Positions 1 to 5,474 of a stretch of DNA of 14,487 nt are shown one piece after another. The position numbers and the translations under genes are program-made. Numbering within the stretch: position 1 is the first letter of the stretch; the number at the start of each line of letters is the position of its first letter. The notes below the pieces were generated by a model that saw only the letters and a list, made by a program, of their open reading frames with translations, did not search any database and was not told where the DNA came from. The stretch comes from JAMCZC01 sp964364925 (lineage in GTDB: Bacteria; Patescibacteriota; Microgenomatia; Levybacterales; UBA12049), in NCBI GenBank assembly GCA_964364925.1, contig CAYIOB010000017.1, forward strand, positions 1 through 14,487, read 5' to 3'.

Positions 1-115
1 AAAATCAAATGCTAGAACAAAAAGAGGAAAGAGGTTAACAATCGGTGCTATAAAGAAAGAAGTGGCGGCAAAAATGGGAATTGGCGCTCCTGAAGGGGCA
101 AAACCTACTAAATAA
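1..115 (+). CDS. rpsM: 30S ribosomal protein S13, C-terminal end only
   Basis: This is the 3' end of a gene cut by the window edge; the frame runs from base 2 to the TAA at 113-115. The visible tail begins KSNARTKRGKRLTIGA, which matches the S13 C-terminus, where a T(N/S)ARTRKG-type basic segment contacts 16S rRNA in the 30S head. About 20 residues follow the basic block (KKEVAAKMGIGAPEGAKPTK), a longer tail than the E. coli protein has. It lies two bases upstream of rpsK, the usual alpha-operon order, which supports the call. The start and the helix-two-turn-helix body lie outside the window. Confidence 0.9.
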   Translation, partial: KSNARTKRGKRLTIGAIKKEVAAKMGIGAPEGAKPTK

Positions 116-117
116 AT

Positions 118-519
118 ATGGCAAAAACAGAAAAACAAATAAAAGCGGCTAAGAAAAAATCAACCCTTAAAGTTTCAGAAAACGGAAAGATTTATATTTC
201 GGCGACTTTTAATAATACCCTGGTAACGATAACTAATGAAAAAGGAGATACTGTTGCCTGGAGTAGCGCCGGAGCCGCAGGATTTAAAGGGACAAGAAAA
301 TCCACACCTTTTGCAGCCACAACAGCAGTTGAGCAAGTTGCAAGAAAAGCGATAAATGCAGGAATAAAAATAGTAGAAGTTTATGTAAAAGGACCGGGCT
401 CGGGAAGAGACGCAGCTTTACGGGCGATTAAATCGGCAGGACTTTCAATATCTGCGATAGCAGATATAACGCCAATGCCTCATAACGGGCCAAGGGCGCA
501 AAAGAAAAGGAGAGTATAG
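118..519 (+). CDS. rpsK: 30S ribosomal protein S11
   Basis: S11 of the small-subunit platform, 133 aa, close to the normal bacterial length of about 129. Family landmarks are visible: the N-terminal segment IYISATFNNTLVTITNEKGD, then WSSAGAAGFKGTRKSTPFAA, the KGPGSGRDAALRAI motif around residues 91-104, and the C-terminal ITPMPHNGPRAQKKRRV. The ATG is two bases after the rpsM stop. I see no clear Shine-Dalgarno, so translation is probably coupled to rpsM. A roughly 128-base gap with repeat-like sequence separates it from rpsD, unusual in an otherwise dense operon. Confidence 0.97.
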   Translation: MAKTEKQIKAAKKKSTLKVSENGKIYISATFNNTLVTITNEKGDTVAWSSAGAAGFKGTRKSTPFAATTAVEQVARKAINAGIKIVEVYVKGPGSGRDAALRAIKSAGLSISAIADITPMPHNGPRAQKKRRV

Positions 520-525
520 GATAAT

Positions 526-620
526 CTCAAATATGCAAATGACAAATATGCAAATCAATACAACAATGTCTAAATCCGATAATTCAAAAATTAATTTGAG
601 CTTTGCTTATTTGCTTATTG
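526..620 (+). repeat. Intergenic inverted/direct repeat element between rpsK and rpsD
   Basis: The only substantial gap in the rpsK-rpoA stretch contains structured AT-rich repeats. CAAATATGCAAAT occurs twice in tandem (528-540 and 543-555). On the right, TTTGCTTATTTGCTTATT (602-619) is a near-tandem duplication. One right-arm unit, ATTTGCTTATT, is complementary to AATATGCAAAT on the left at 10 of 11 positions. CTCAAAT (526-532) is perfectly complementary to ATTTGAG (594-600). An mRNA stem-loop upstream of the rpsD ribosome-binding site is therefore possible. It may be a degenerate interspersed repeat or an S4 autoregulatory leader; the sequence alone does not decide. Confidence 0.5.
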
Positions 621-635
621 GGTTATTGCCGACCG

Positions 636-645
636 AAGGGAGGAG
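636..645 (+). promoter_or_regulatory. Shine-Dalgarno that fixes the rpsD start
   Basis: The purine run AAGGGAGGAG ends two bases before GTG 648-650. It is the strongest ribosome-binding site in the ribosomal block, and it places the rpsD start at this GTG rather than at the in-frame TTG at 603. Confidence 0.8.
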
Positions 646-647
646 AC

Positions 648-1253
648 GTGGCTAGATATACAGGACCAAAACATAGGTTAGCCAGAAGAGAAGGGGTTAA
701 TATTTTAGATAAAACTTCTCAAAGTTTGCAGAGGCGTTTAAACGTTCCTCCGGGTATTCATGGCAGAAAAAGAAAGAAAAGACTTTCCGAATACGGAACA
801 CAGCTTAGGGAAAAACAAAAAGCAAAAGCAACATATGGTCTTTTAGAAAAGCAATTCAAAAAATTAGTTCAGACCGTTCAAAAAAGAAAAGGTGAAACAG
901 GAGAGATGATTGTTTCCTTGCTTGAAACAAGACTTGATAATCTTGTTTATAGATTGGGTTTTGCAAGATCGAGGACAATGGCAAGACAATTTGTTTCTCA
1001 CGGACATATTTTCGTTAACGGAAAAAAGGTAAATATACCTTCTTACGAGGTAAAAGTAGACGATATTATTTCTATTTCTGCAACAATACAAAAAAATCCT
1101 CAAATCATAGAACTTTTGAATGATAAAGAAAGAAAATTATTACCTTTTATAAAAAAAGAAGGCGTTTCCGGAAAGCTTATCAGAATGCCCAAAAAAGAAG
1201 ATTTAGAGGTTCCTTTTGATCTTCAGTTGATTATTGAATATTATTCCAGATAA
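648..1253 (+). CDS. rpsD: 30S ribosomal protein S4
   Basis: S4, an early 16S rRNA-binding assembly protein, 201 aa from the GTG start, the usual family size. The start gives the canonical opening (M)ARYTGPKHRLARREG; the open frame extends upstream to a TTG at 603, but that adds no S4-like sequence and lies within the intergenic repeat. The N-terminal region lacks the CxxC-type zinc cysteines found in some S4 proteins. The S4 RNA-binding domain is visible at about residues 93-150 (ETRLDNLVYRLGFARSRTMA, then QFVSHGHIFVNGKKVNIPSY). In many bacteria S4 represses its own operon, so the structured upstream gap is a candidate control region. Confidence 0.96.
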   Translation: MARYTGPKHRLARREGVNILDKTSQSLQRRLNVPPGIHGRKRKKRLSEYGTQLREKQKAKATYGLLEKQFKKLVQTVQKRKGETGEMIVSLLETRLDNLVYRLGFARSRTMARQFVSHGHIFVNGKKVNIPSYEVKVDDIISISATIQKNPQIIELLNDKERKLLPFIKKEGVSGKLIRMPKKEDLEVPFDLQLIIEYYSR

Positions 1254-1270
1254 TGGTAAAATAACTCTCT

Positions 1271-2194
1271 ATGGTTGATCCAATTTTTAAAATTAAAGAG
1301 CAAAAAGTTACAGACGAATTTGGAGAATTTACCATCGAACCATTAGAACCGGGTTACGGTCATACACTTGGAAATGCTTTAAGAAGAGTGCTTCTTGTTT
1401 CAATTCCGGGAGCTGCAGTAACATCGGTTAAAATTTCAGGAGTTAAGCATAAATTTTCAACAATTCCCGGTCTTAAAGAAAATGTTGTTGATTTTTTGCT
1501 TAATATAAAAGGACTCAACCTTCGCCTTCTTAATTCAAAAGCCAGCGCAACTGTAAAATTGTCAATAAAAGGCCCCAAGGAAATTAGGGCAAAAGATTTG
1601 GAACTTCCGGAAGATGTTGAAATTGAAAACAAAGATCATTATTTAGGTTTTCTAAGCGATAAAAAAGCAAAACTCGATATGGAATTGACCGTTGAAAGAG
1701 GAATGGGATATTCATTGACAGAAGAAAGAAAGATAAGTACATTAGGAGTTTTGACTACAGATGCAGTTTTTACTCCAATAAGAAGAGTTAATTATGAAGT
1801 CTCGGCAACTCGTGTCGGAAGACAAACAAACTTAGACAGCCTGGTTTTAAGTATTTGGACAAACGGAATAGTTAAGCCAAGGGAGGCTTTGGATGAAGCT
1901 GCAAAAATTTTGGCATCATATTTCTTCCAAGTTTATGAACCCAAGGCGGTTGCTCTTTCCGAAAGTACAGCTTCTCATCCATCTGTTCCCGAAGCCATAC
2001 TAAGATTAACAATTGACGAATTAGATCTTCCAACAAGAATTTATAACAGCCTTAGGAATGGCGGAATAGAAACCCTTGGTCAGTTATTGGAAGCGCCAAG
2101 AAAAGATTTGGTTTCCATGAGAAACATGGGAGGAAAATCTATTATTGTTATTGAAGAGAAGCTTAAGGAAAAAGGTATATCTTTAAGTATTTAA
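1271..2194 (+). CDS. rpoA: DNA-directed RNA polymerase subunit alpha
   Basis: RNA polymerase alpha, 307 aa, slightly shorter than E. coli (329). The N-terminal assembly domain spans about residues 1-225, with the dimerisation motif EPGYGHTLGNALRRVLLVSI at 26-45. After a short linker, the C-terminal domain (about 245-307) keeps the helix-hairpin-helix core. R256 and N259 in LPTRIYNSL align with E. coli R265 and N268, which contact UP-element DNA, so upstream promoter recognition is probably retained. It follows rpsD by 17 bases with no good Shine-Dalgarno. Gene order rpsM-rpsK-rpsD-rpoA-rplQ is canonical. Confidence 0.97.
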   Translation: MVDPIFKIKEQKVTDEFGEFTIEPLEPGYGHTLGNALRRVLLVSIPGAAVTSVKISGVKHKFSTIPGLKENVVDFLLNIKGLNLRLLNSKASATVKLSIKGPKEIRAKDLELPEDVEIENKDHYLGFLSDKKAKLDMELTVERGMGYSLTEERKISTLGVLTTDAVFTPIRRVNYEVSATRVGRQTNLDSLVLSIWTNGIVKPREALDEAAKILASYFFQVYEPKAVALSESTASHPSVPEAILRLTIDELDLPTRIYNSLRNGGIETLGQLLEAPRKDLVSMRNMGGKSIIVIEEKLKEKGISLSI

Positions 2195-2196
2195 AG

Positions 2197-2325
2197 ATTA
2201 AATCCGAAATTCGAATTTCGAAATTCGAAATAGCTCGACAAACTCACCACAAGCAATTCTGAATTTGTTTACCCTGAGCAATGTCGAAGGGTTTCGTATT
2301 TCGGATTTTGTAATTCGGATTTTTT
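2197..2325 (+). repeat. Large imperfect palindromic element between rpoA and rplQ
   Basis: Nearly the whole rpoA-rplQ gap is inverted-repeat sequence. The outer arms AAATCCGAAAT (2200-2210) and ATTTCGGATTT (2298-2308) are perfectly complementary over 11 bases. The left arm continues into small palindromes (AATTCGAATT, TTTCGAAA), and a second TTCGGATTTTTT copy lies at 2315-2325. The inner arms CTCGACAAACTCA (from about 2234) and CCCTGAGCAATGTCGAAGGG (2272-2291) are imperfectly complementary. The inner unit belongs to the CCTTCGACAAGCTCAGG repeat type that I associate with Patescibacteria genomes, and it recurs inside the mevalonate kinase gene. The element ends in six T residues just before the rplQ ATG, so transcription attenuation is conceivable. 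Confidence 0.7.
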
Positions 2326-2327
2326 GT

Positions 2328-2831
2328 ATGAAGAAACACGTTTTTGGAAGAAAATTAAAAAGAGACATAAATGAAAGAAAAGCGCTTTTCAAAGGGCTTA
2401 TGTCTTCATTGGTTTTGCATGAAAAGATAGAAACAACAGAAGCAAAAGCAAAGGCGATTAAAGGAGAAGTGGATAAGTTAGTTACTAATGCAAAGAAAGA
2501 TGGTATTTTGGCAAGAAAATTATTGTCCGCCAAGCTTTTTCCGGAAGCTTTGGAAAAAATGATTAAAGATATTGCTCCAAGATTTAATAAAAGGCAAGGT
2601 GGTTATACGAAAATGGTAAGGCTTGGAAAAAGATTTGGCGACGATGCGACAATGGTTTTGCTAGAATGGGTTGAGCAAAAACCGGTTTTAGAAAAAACAG
2701 AAGAAACAAAGGTGGTTGGAAAACAAACTAAAAAATCAATAGAAAAGCCTAAGAAAGTAGTAAAAACAAAAGTAAAGGCGAAGAGTAAGCCAAAGAGCAA
2801 AACGAAAAGGAGTATGGGAAAAAATGGATAA
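2328..2831 (+). CDS. rplQ: 50S ribosomal protein L17 with Lys-rich C-terminal tail
   Basis: L17, 167 aa. The start at ATG 2328 gives MKKHVFGRKLKRDINERKAL, matching the conserved L17 N-terminus. An in-frame TTG at 2265 would add a peptide translated from the upstream repeat and is not credible. The core family domain fills residues 1-115 (LILHE-like segment MSSLVLHEKIETTEAKAKAI, then RFNKRQGGYTKMVRLGKRFGDDA). Residues 116-167 form a Lys-rich, low-complexity tail absent from typical 120-130-aa L17 proteins, presumably an unstructured rRNA-binding extension. No Shine-Dalgarno precedes the start; the upstream bases are T-rich. The end overlaps the rplM start by 8 bases. Confidence 0.95.
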   Translation: MKKHVFGRKLKRDINERKALFKGLMSSLVLHEKIETTEAKAKAIKGEVDKLVTNAKKDGILARKLLSAKLFPEALEKMIKDIAPRFNKRQGGYTKMVRLGKRFGDDATMVLLEWVEQKPVLEKTEETKVVGKQTKKSIEKPKKVVKTKVKAKSKPKSKTKRSMGKNG

Positions 2832-3267
2832 GCAAACAAAGGCAACAAAGATGTCGGATATAAAAAGGCAGTGGCATCTGATTGATCTTAAGGAAAAAAT
2901 TTTGGGAAGAGAGGCATCTAATATCGCAATGATTTTAGCGGGAAAATCAAAACCATATTTTGTAAGAAATTTAGATTGTGGAGATTATGTTGTTGTAATC
3001 AATGCGAAAGAAATTAAAGTTACCGGCAAAAAAGAATCTCTAAAAACATATTATAGGCACTCCGGGTATCCTGGAGGTTTTAAAGCAGAAAAACTTATTG
3101 ATTTAAGGAAAAGAAGGCCCGGAGAAATAATAAAAGAAGCTGTAAAAGGAATGTTGCCTCAAAATAAACTTAGAGATAAAATGCTTAATAGATTATTTAT
3201 TTTTTCCGGAGAAGAGCATAGATATAAAGATAAGTTTTCCGCCAAAGGCGGACCAGCCTTAAGCTGA
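2824..3267 (+). CDS. rplM: 50S ribosomal protein L13
   Basis: L13, an early 50S assembly protein, 147 aa. Landmarks are RQWHLIDLKEKILGREASNI near the N-terminus, LDCGDYVVVINAKEIKVTGKK in the middle, then YYRHSGYPGG and VKGMLPQNKLRDKMLNRL. ATG 2824 lies about 12 bases after AAGGAG-like sequence within rplQ and overlaps it by 8 bases; ATG 2851 (MSDIKRQW) is a plausible alternative start. The normal C-terminal region after GEEHRYKDK is replaced by FSAKGGPALS, encoded by a GC-rich hairpin repeat, so the last residues look repeat-derived rather than ancestral. It pairs with rpsI downstream, the standard L13-S9 operon. Confidence 0.95.
   Translation: MDKQTKATKMSDIKRQWHLIDLKEKILGREASNIAMILAGKSKPYFVRNLDCGDYVVVINAKEIKVTGKKESLKTYYRHSGYPGGFKAEKLIDLRKRRPGEIIKEAVKGMLPQNKLRDKMLNRLFIFSGEEHRYKDKFSAKGGPALS
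3238..3252 (+). repeat. Perfect GC-rich hairpin inside the 3' end of rplM
   Basis: TCCGCC (3238-3243), loop AAA, GGCGGA (3247-3252): a perfect 6-bp stem with a triloop, in a much more AT-rich context. It lies in frame and supplies the last codons of L13, 11 bases upstream of the rplM stop. No T-run follows, so it is not a classical intrinsic terminator. It could be a short palindromic repeat insertion, or an mRNA-stabilising or attenuating hairpin between L13 and S9. Confidence 0.65.
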
Positions 3268-3278
3268 AAGTAAATAAT

Positions 3279-3770
3279 ATGGCCAAAGTTTTAAAAACAG
3301 AAGAACAAAAAGAAACAGTGGAAGAAAAAAAGATATTAAAACAAGAATATATTGCTGCTGTTGGAAAACGTAAGGAATCCGTAGCAAGGGTAAGGCTTTA
3401 TCAAACCGTTAAAGATAGTCTTCTTGTGGCAGGAGAAAAAGTCAAAAAAGGAGAAGTTTTTGTAAATGATAAAAAAATAGAGACTTATTTTTCCGGCGAG
3501 ATAGCAAGGGCACATTTCTTGGAGCCCTTAAAGATTACCAATAGTTTAGATAAATATATTTTAACTTTTAGAGTTGCAGGCGGAGGACAAAGCGGTCAGT
3601 TGGATGCAGTTATTCATGCAATTTCCAGAGTATTGTCTTTAGTTGATCCAAAAAATAGACAAATTCTTAAAAAGAGAGGATTTTTAACAAGAGATTCAAG
3701 AATTAGAGAAAGAAGAAAAGTCGGAATGGGTGGAAAAGCAAGACGCAAGAAACAGTCCCCAAAGAGATAA
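3279..3770 (+). CDS. rpsI: 30S ribosomal protein S9
   Basis: S9, whose C-terminal tail reaches the P-site tRNA, 163 aa against about 130 in E. coli. The extra length is a charged N-terminal extension (residues 1-24, rich in Lys and Glu) before the conserved start YIAAVGKRKESVARVRLYQ, plus a small insertion around residues 44-57. The core RVAGGGQSGQLDAVIHAISRVL and the C-terminus LTRDSRIRERRKVGMGGKAR ending KKQSPKR match the family; the final SPKR resembles the usual SKR tail. It starts 11 bases after rplM without a strong Shine-Dalgarno. Only three bases separate its stop from the convergent idi stop. Confidence 0.96.
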   Translation: MAKVLKTEEQKETVEEKKILKQEYIAAVGKRKESVARVRLYQTVKDSLLVAGEKVKKGEVFVNDKKIETYFSGEIARAHFLEPLKITNSLDKYILTFRVAGGGQSGQLDAVIHAISRVLSLVDPKNRQILKKRGFLTRDSRIRERRKVGMGGKARRKKQSPKR

Positions 3771-3773
3771 AGC

Positions 3774-4328
3774 TTAGGCTGTATATTTCTTAAAGAGTAT
3801 TTGAAATTTCCCGTTTTTAGAAAGTAGCTCTGCCTCTTCTTTTGACCATAAAGAATAAGCCTTAGTTTCGTCCGCAATGTCTTTTAAAAAATCTTCCCAT
3901 GGAATCCATCTTAGATTTTCGACCTCATCTTTATTGGCGGTTGGTTTTTGATCGGTAAAACAAACCAAAAGCGGGCATATTTCATTTTCAAATACGTTAT
4001 TCATAGAAACTTTGTATCTGTAATCAGGAATTATTTCCAAAACATCAGCATTTCTAATTCCAAGCTCATGCTCTAAATGTCTTTTTGCAGCATCGATGTT
4101 TGACTCATTAAGCCTAGGATGACCGCAGCAGCTGTTTGACCAAACGAGAGGAAATGTTTTTTTAGTTTTGCTTCTTTGTTGTAAGAGCAGGTTGCCTTTG
4201 CTATCAAATAAAAATACGGAAAATCCCCGATGCAGTGGCGTATTTGCGTTATGGGTTTCTAGTTTGGGTGCCGTTCCGAGGACCCTATTATTTTCGTCAA
4301 CTAATACAACTAATCCATGATTTATCAT
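3774..4328 (-). CDS. idi: Isopentenyl-diphosphate delta-isomerase, type 1
   Basis: Nudix-fold isomerase converting IPP to DMAPP, metal-dependent and cytosolic, 184 aa (E. coli Idi 182). Catalytic features are present: C68 and H70 in WSNSCCGHP (E. coli C67, H69 in NSVCGHP), and E114/E116 in FENEICPL, the same spacing as E. coli E114/E116. The Nudix-like helix RHLEHELGI lies at 83-91. ATG 4328 is preferred over the longer frame to 4391 because GGAGAAGG sits 5 bases upstream and the sequence then opens like the family. That Shine-Dalgarno lies in the last codons of the preceding membrane-protein gene, whose stop is only 2 bases away, so translation is probably coupled. It supplies the DMAPP needed by the prenyl synthase at 12150-13034. 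Confidence 0.95.
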   Translation of the reverse strand: MINHGLVVLVDENNRVLGTAPKLETHNANTPLHRGFSVFLFDSKGNLLLQQRSKTKKTFPLVWSNSCCGHPRLNESNIDAAKRHLEHELGIRNADVLEIIPDYRYKVSMNNVFENEICPLLVCFTDQKPTANKDEVENLRWIPWEDFLKDIADETKAYSLWSKEEAELLSKNGKFQILFKKYTA

Positions 4329-4330
4329 AT

Positions 4331-4648
4331 TTACCTTCTCCAAAAAGCAATAAGAAAACTTATTAATAAGTAAATTAATAATAATTGCCAAAATAGTATT
4401 GAAATAAGAGCGGTGCTGAGTACTAAAGCGATAAGCTCACGGCTTAGGCCATATACGGATATTAGCAAAGCCGCAAACCTTCCCAATACAAAAAGCGTAA
4501 GTAATCCGATTAACGGAGAAAAAATTACAGGCAGAAGGACCGGACGTCTTGTAACTTCGCGTATGGTGGAAAAAGGATGAAAAGTAAGCCCCAGCAAAGT
4601 TTTAGTCCAAACATAGGCAACAAAAATAAAAAAAGTATTTTTTTTCAT
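4331..4648 (-). CDS. Small multi-pass membrane protein, function unknown
   Basis: A 105-aa hydrophobic protein I do not recognise with confidence. A short hydrophobic N-terminus (residues 4-21) leads to an amphipathic, basic loop (HPFSTIREVTRRP, about 24-36). Two strong membrane stretches follow, about 37-66 and 70-102, ending in Arg-Arg. The loop before the first long helix vaguely resembles the start of Yip1-type domains, but the protein is too short to assign. ATG 4648 overlaps the stop of the preceding gene (ATGA), with GGAAAG shortly upstream, and its own stop is 2 bases before idi. Membership in a sigma-factor operon suggests a membrane signalling or accessory role; that is inference. 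Confidence 0.75.
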   Translation of the reverse strand: MKKNTFFIFVAYVWTKTLLGLTFHPFSTIREVTRRPVLLPVIFSPLIGLLTLFVLGRFAALLISVYGLSRELIALVLSTALISILFWQLLLIYLLISFLIAFWRR

Positions 4649-4872
4649 AGCTTTCCAAATACCGTTAATATAAGATTCTCATAAGATTTTCCGAAAATCG
4701 CCCAAAGTACAAGGGTAAGAATAAGTGAAAACGGTATCACAATTCTCCAGGGATGATTTCCAAACCATAAGCTTACAGAAGAAAATATCCTTGGCAGGGG
4801 CATACTTGTAATTAGTTTTTCTTGTTCTCTTGCTCTTTCCTGAAGGGTTTTAATAAATTCACGCTCGTTCAT
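4645..4872 (-). CDS. Small single-pass membrane protein, candidate anti-sigma factor
   Basis: A 75-aa protein starting at ATG 4872; the frame extends two codons further to a TTG. Residues 1-25 are charged and helical-looking (NEREFIKTLQERAREQEKL), followed by a Pro-containing linker. One clear membrane segment, about residues 44-61 (VIPFSLILTLVLWAIFG), precedes a short tail. It overlaps the sigma-factor gene upstream by 14 bases and the next membrane gene by 4. A short cytoplasmic helix plus one membrane span, encoded directly after an ECF-like sigma factor, fits a minimal membrane-anchored anti-sigma factor. There is no recognisable zinc-binding HxxxCxxC motif and no sensory outer domain, so this is a contextual guess. 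Confidence 0.72.
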   Translation of the reverse strand: MNEREFIKTLQERAREQEKLITSMPLPRIFSSVSLWFGNHPWRIVIPFSLILTLVLWAIFGKSYENLILTVFGKL

Positions 4873-5392
4873 ACGCAAGCTTAAAGCCTTGACGCGCTCT
4901 AAAAAGCAGAGATTCGGTTGCCTTAAAAGAAAGATTAAAAACTTCGGCTATTTGTTTAACAGGCATTTGCTCTTCGTAACGAAGCTTAAGTATTTTTCTG
5001 TAAATGTCAGGCAGGCTCTTGAAAGCCGATTCTATCCTATCTCTTACTTTATTTTTTTCAAATTGAAACTCCGGCTGATTAATTTCTGCGGCCACAATTT
5101 CCAAATACGGCACTTGAGATAAAAGGACAGACTTAATTTTCCTTTTTCTGTAAAAATCAACGGTTTTATTATGTGCTATTTTATAAAGCCACGCCTGCAA
5201 ATTTCCGTTTTTTTCAAGCAAAGATAAAGAATCAATTGCGGCAAGAAAGACATCGTTTGTAACCTCCTGCGCGTCCTCATTTGTAGGCAGACGTTTTTGA
5301 AGGTAAGAAAGGATTTTTGGTGAATAGATTTTGTAAAATTCAATAACAGACTGTGAGTCGCCGGAAATAATACTTTCTATAAATGTAGCCAC
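4859..5392 (-). CDS. RNA polymerase sigma factor, sigma-70/ECF-like
   Basis: A 177-aa two-domain sigma factor. Region 2 covers about residues 16-85 (FYKIYSPKILSYLQKRL, EDAQEVTNDVFLAAIDSL, then NGNLQAWLYKIAHNKTVDFY, the helices that bind core polymerase and the -10 element). Region 4 covers about 118-177 (LPDIYRKILKLRYEEQMPVK followed by QIAEVFNLSFKATESLLFRA, the helix-turn-helix for the -35 box). Regions 1 and 3 are absent, as in the ECF group. I choose GTG 5392: the frame extends to TTG 5428, but an extended -10 box lies between the two, and the predicted transcription start falls on the GTG. It heads the operon with two membrane proteins and idi, and diverges from the mevalonate cluster, which could be its target. 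Confidence 0.9.
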   Translation of the reverse strand: MATFIESIISGDSQSVIEFYKIYSPKILSYLQKRLPTNEDAQEVTNDVFLAAIDSLSLLEKNGNLQAWLYKIAHNKTVDFYRKRKIKSVLLSQVPYLEIVAAEINQPEFQFEKNKVRDRIESAFKSLPDIYRKILKLRYEEQMPVKQIAEVFNLSFKATESLLFRARQGFKLAYERA

Positions 5393-5398
5393 GCATGT

Positions 5399-5428
5399 AT
5401 TATAGCACTGCGCGAATGATTTCTGCAA
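5399..5428 (-). promoter_or_regulatory. Promoter of the sigma-factor operon, predicting a leaderless mRNA
   Basis: On the minus strand, TGCTATAAT (5407-5399) is a perfect extended -10 element. TTGCAG (5428-5423) lies 18 bases upstream as a weak -35. The first base of GTG 5392 is 7 positions downstream of the -10 hexamer, where transcription should start, so the mRNA would begin at or within a base or two of the start codon. Confidence 0.7.
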
Positions 5429-5438
5429 TTTTTACGAC

Positions 5439-5465
5439 TATACTATATAAGCCCTTCTTTGGGCT
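5439..5465 (+). promoter_or_regulatory. Probable promoter and leader hairpin for the mevalonate cluster
   Basis: TATACT (5439-5444) overlapping TATATAA (5444-5450) is the best -10 candidate upstream of HMG-CoA reductase; no good -35 is visible. Immediately after it, AGCCC (5450-5454) and GGGCT (5461-5465) form a 5-bp hairpin with loop TTCTTT, ending 9 bases before the ATG. With the sigma promoter on the other strand, this makes an 82-base divergent control region. The hairpin would lie at the very 5' end of the transcript. Confidence 0.5.
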
Positions 5466-5474
5466 GATTCTTGT

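Noticed and set aside
603..647. N-terminal extension of rpsD from TTG 603
   Set aside because: The added residues do not resemble S4, lie in the repeat-rich gap, and GTG 648 has a strong Shine-Dalgarno and the canonical ARYTGPK opening.
864..1103. Antisense open frame across rpsD
   Set aside because: It is a shadow of a well-supported ribosomal protein gene; the translation shows no family features and no promoter or ribosome-binding site supports it.
2265..2327. N-terminal extension of rplQ from TTG 2265
   Set aside because: It would be translated from the palindromic element; ATG 2328 gives the conserved L17 start.
5393..5428. N-terminal extension of the sigma factor to TTG 5428
   Set aside because: The stretch contains the extended -10 promoter, and no sigma region is lost by starting at GTG 5392.
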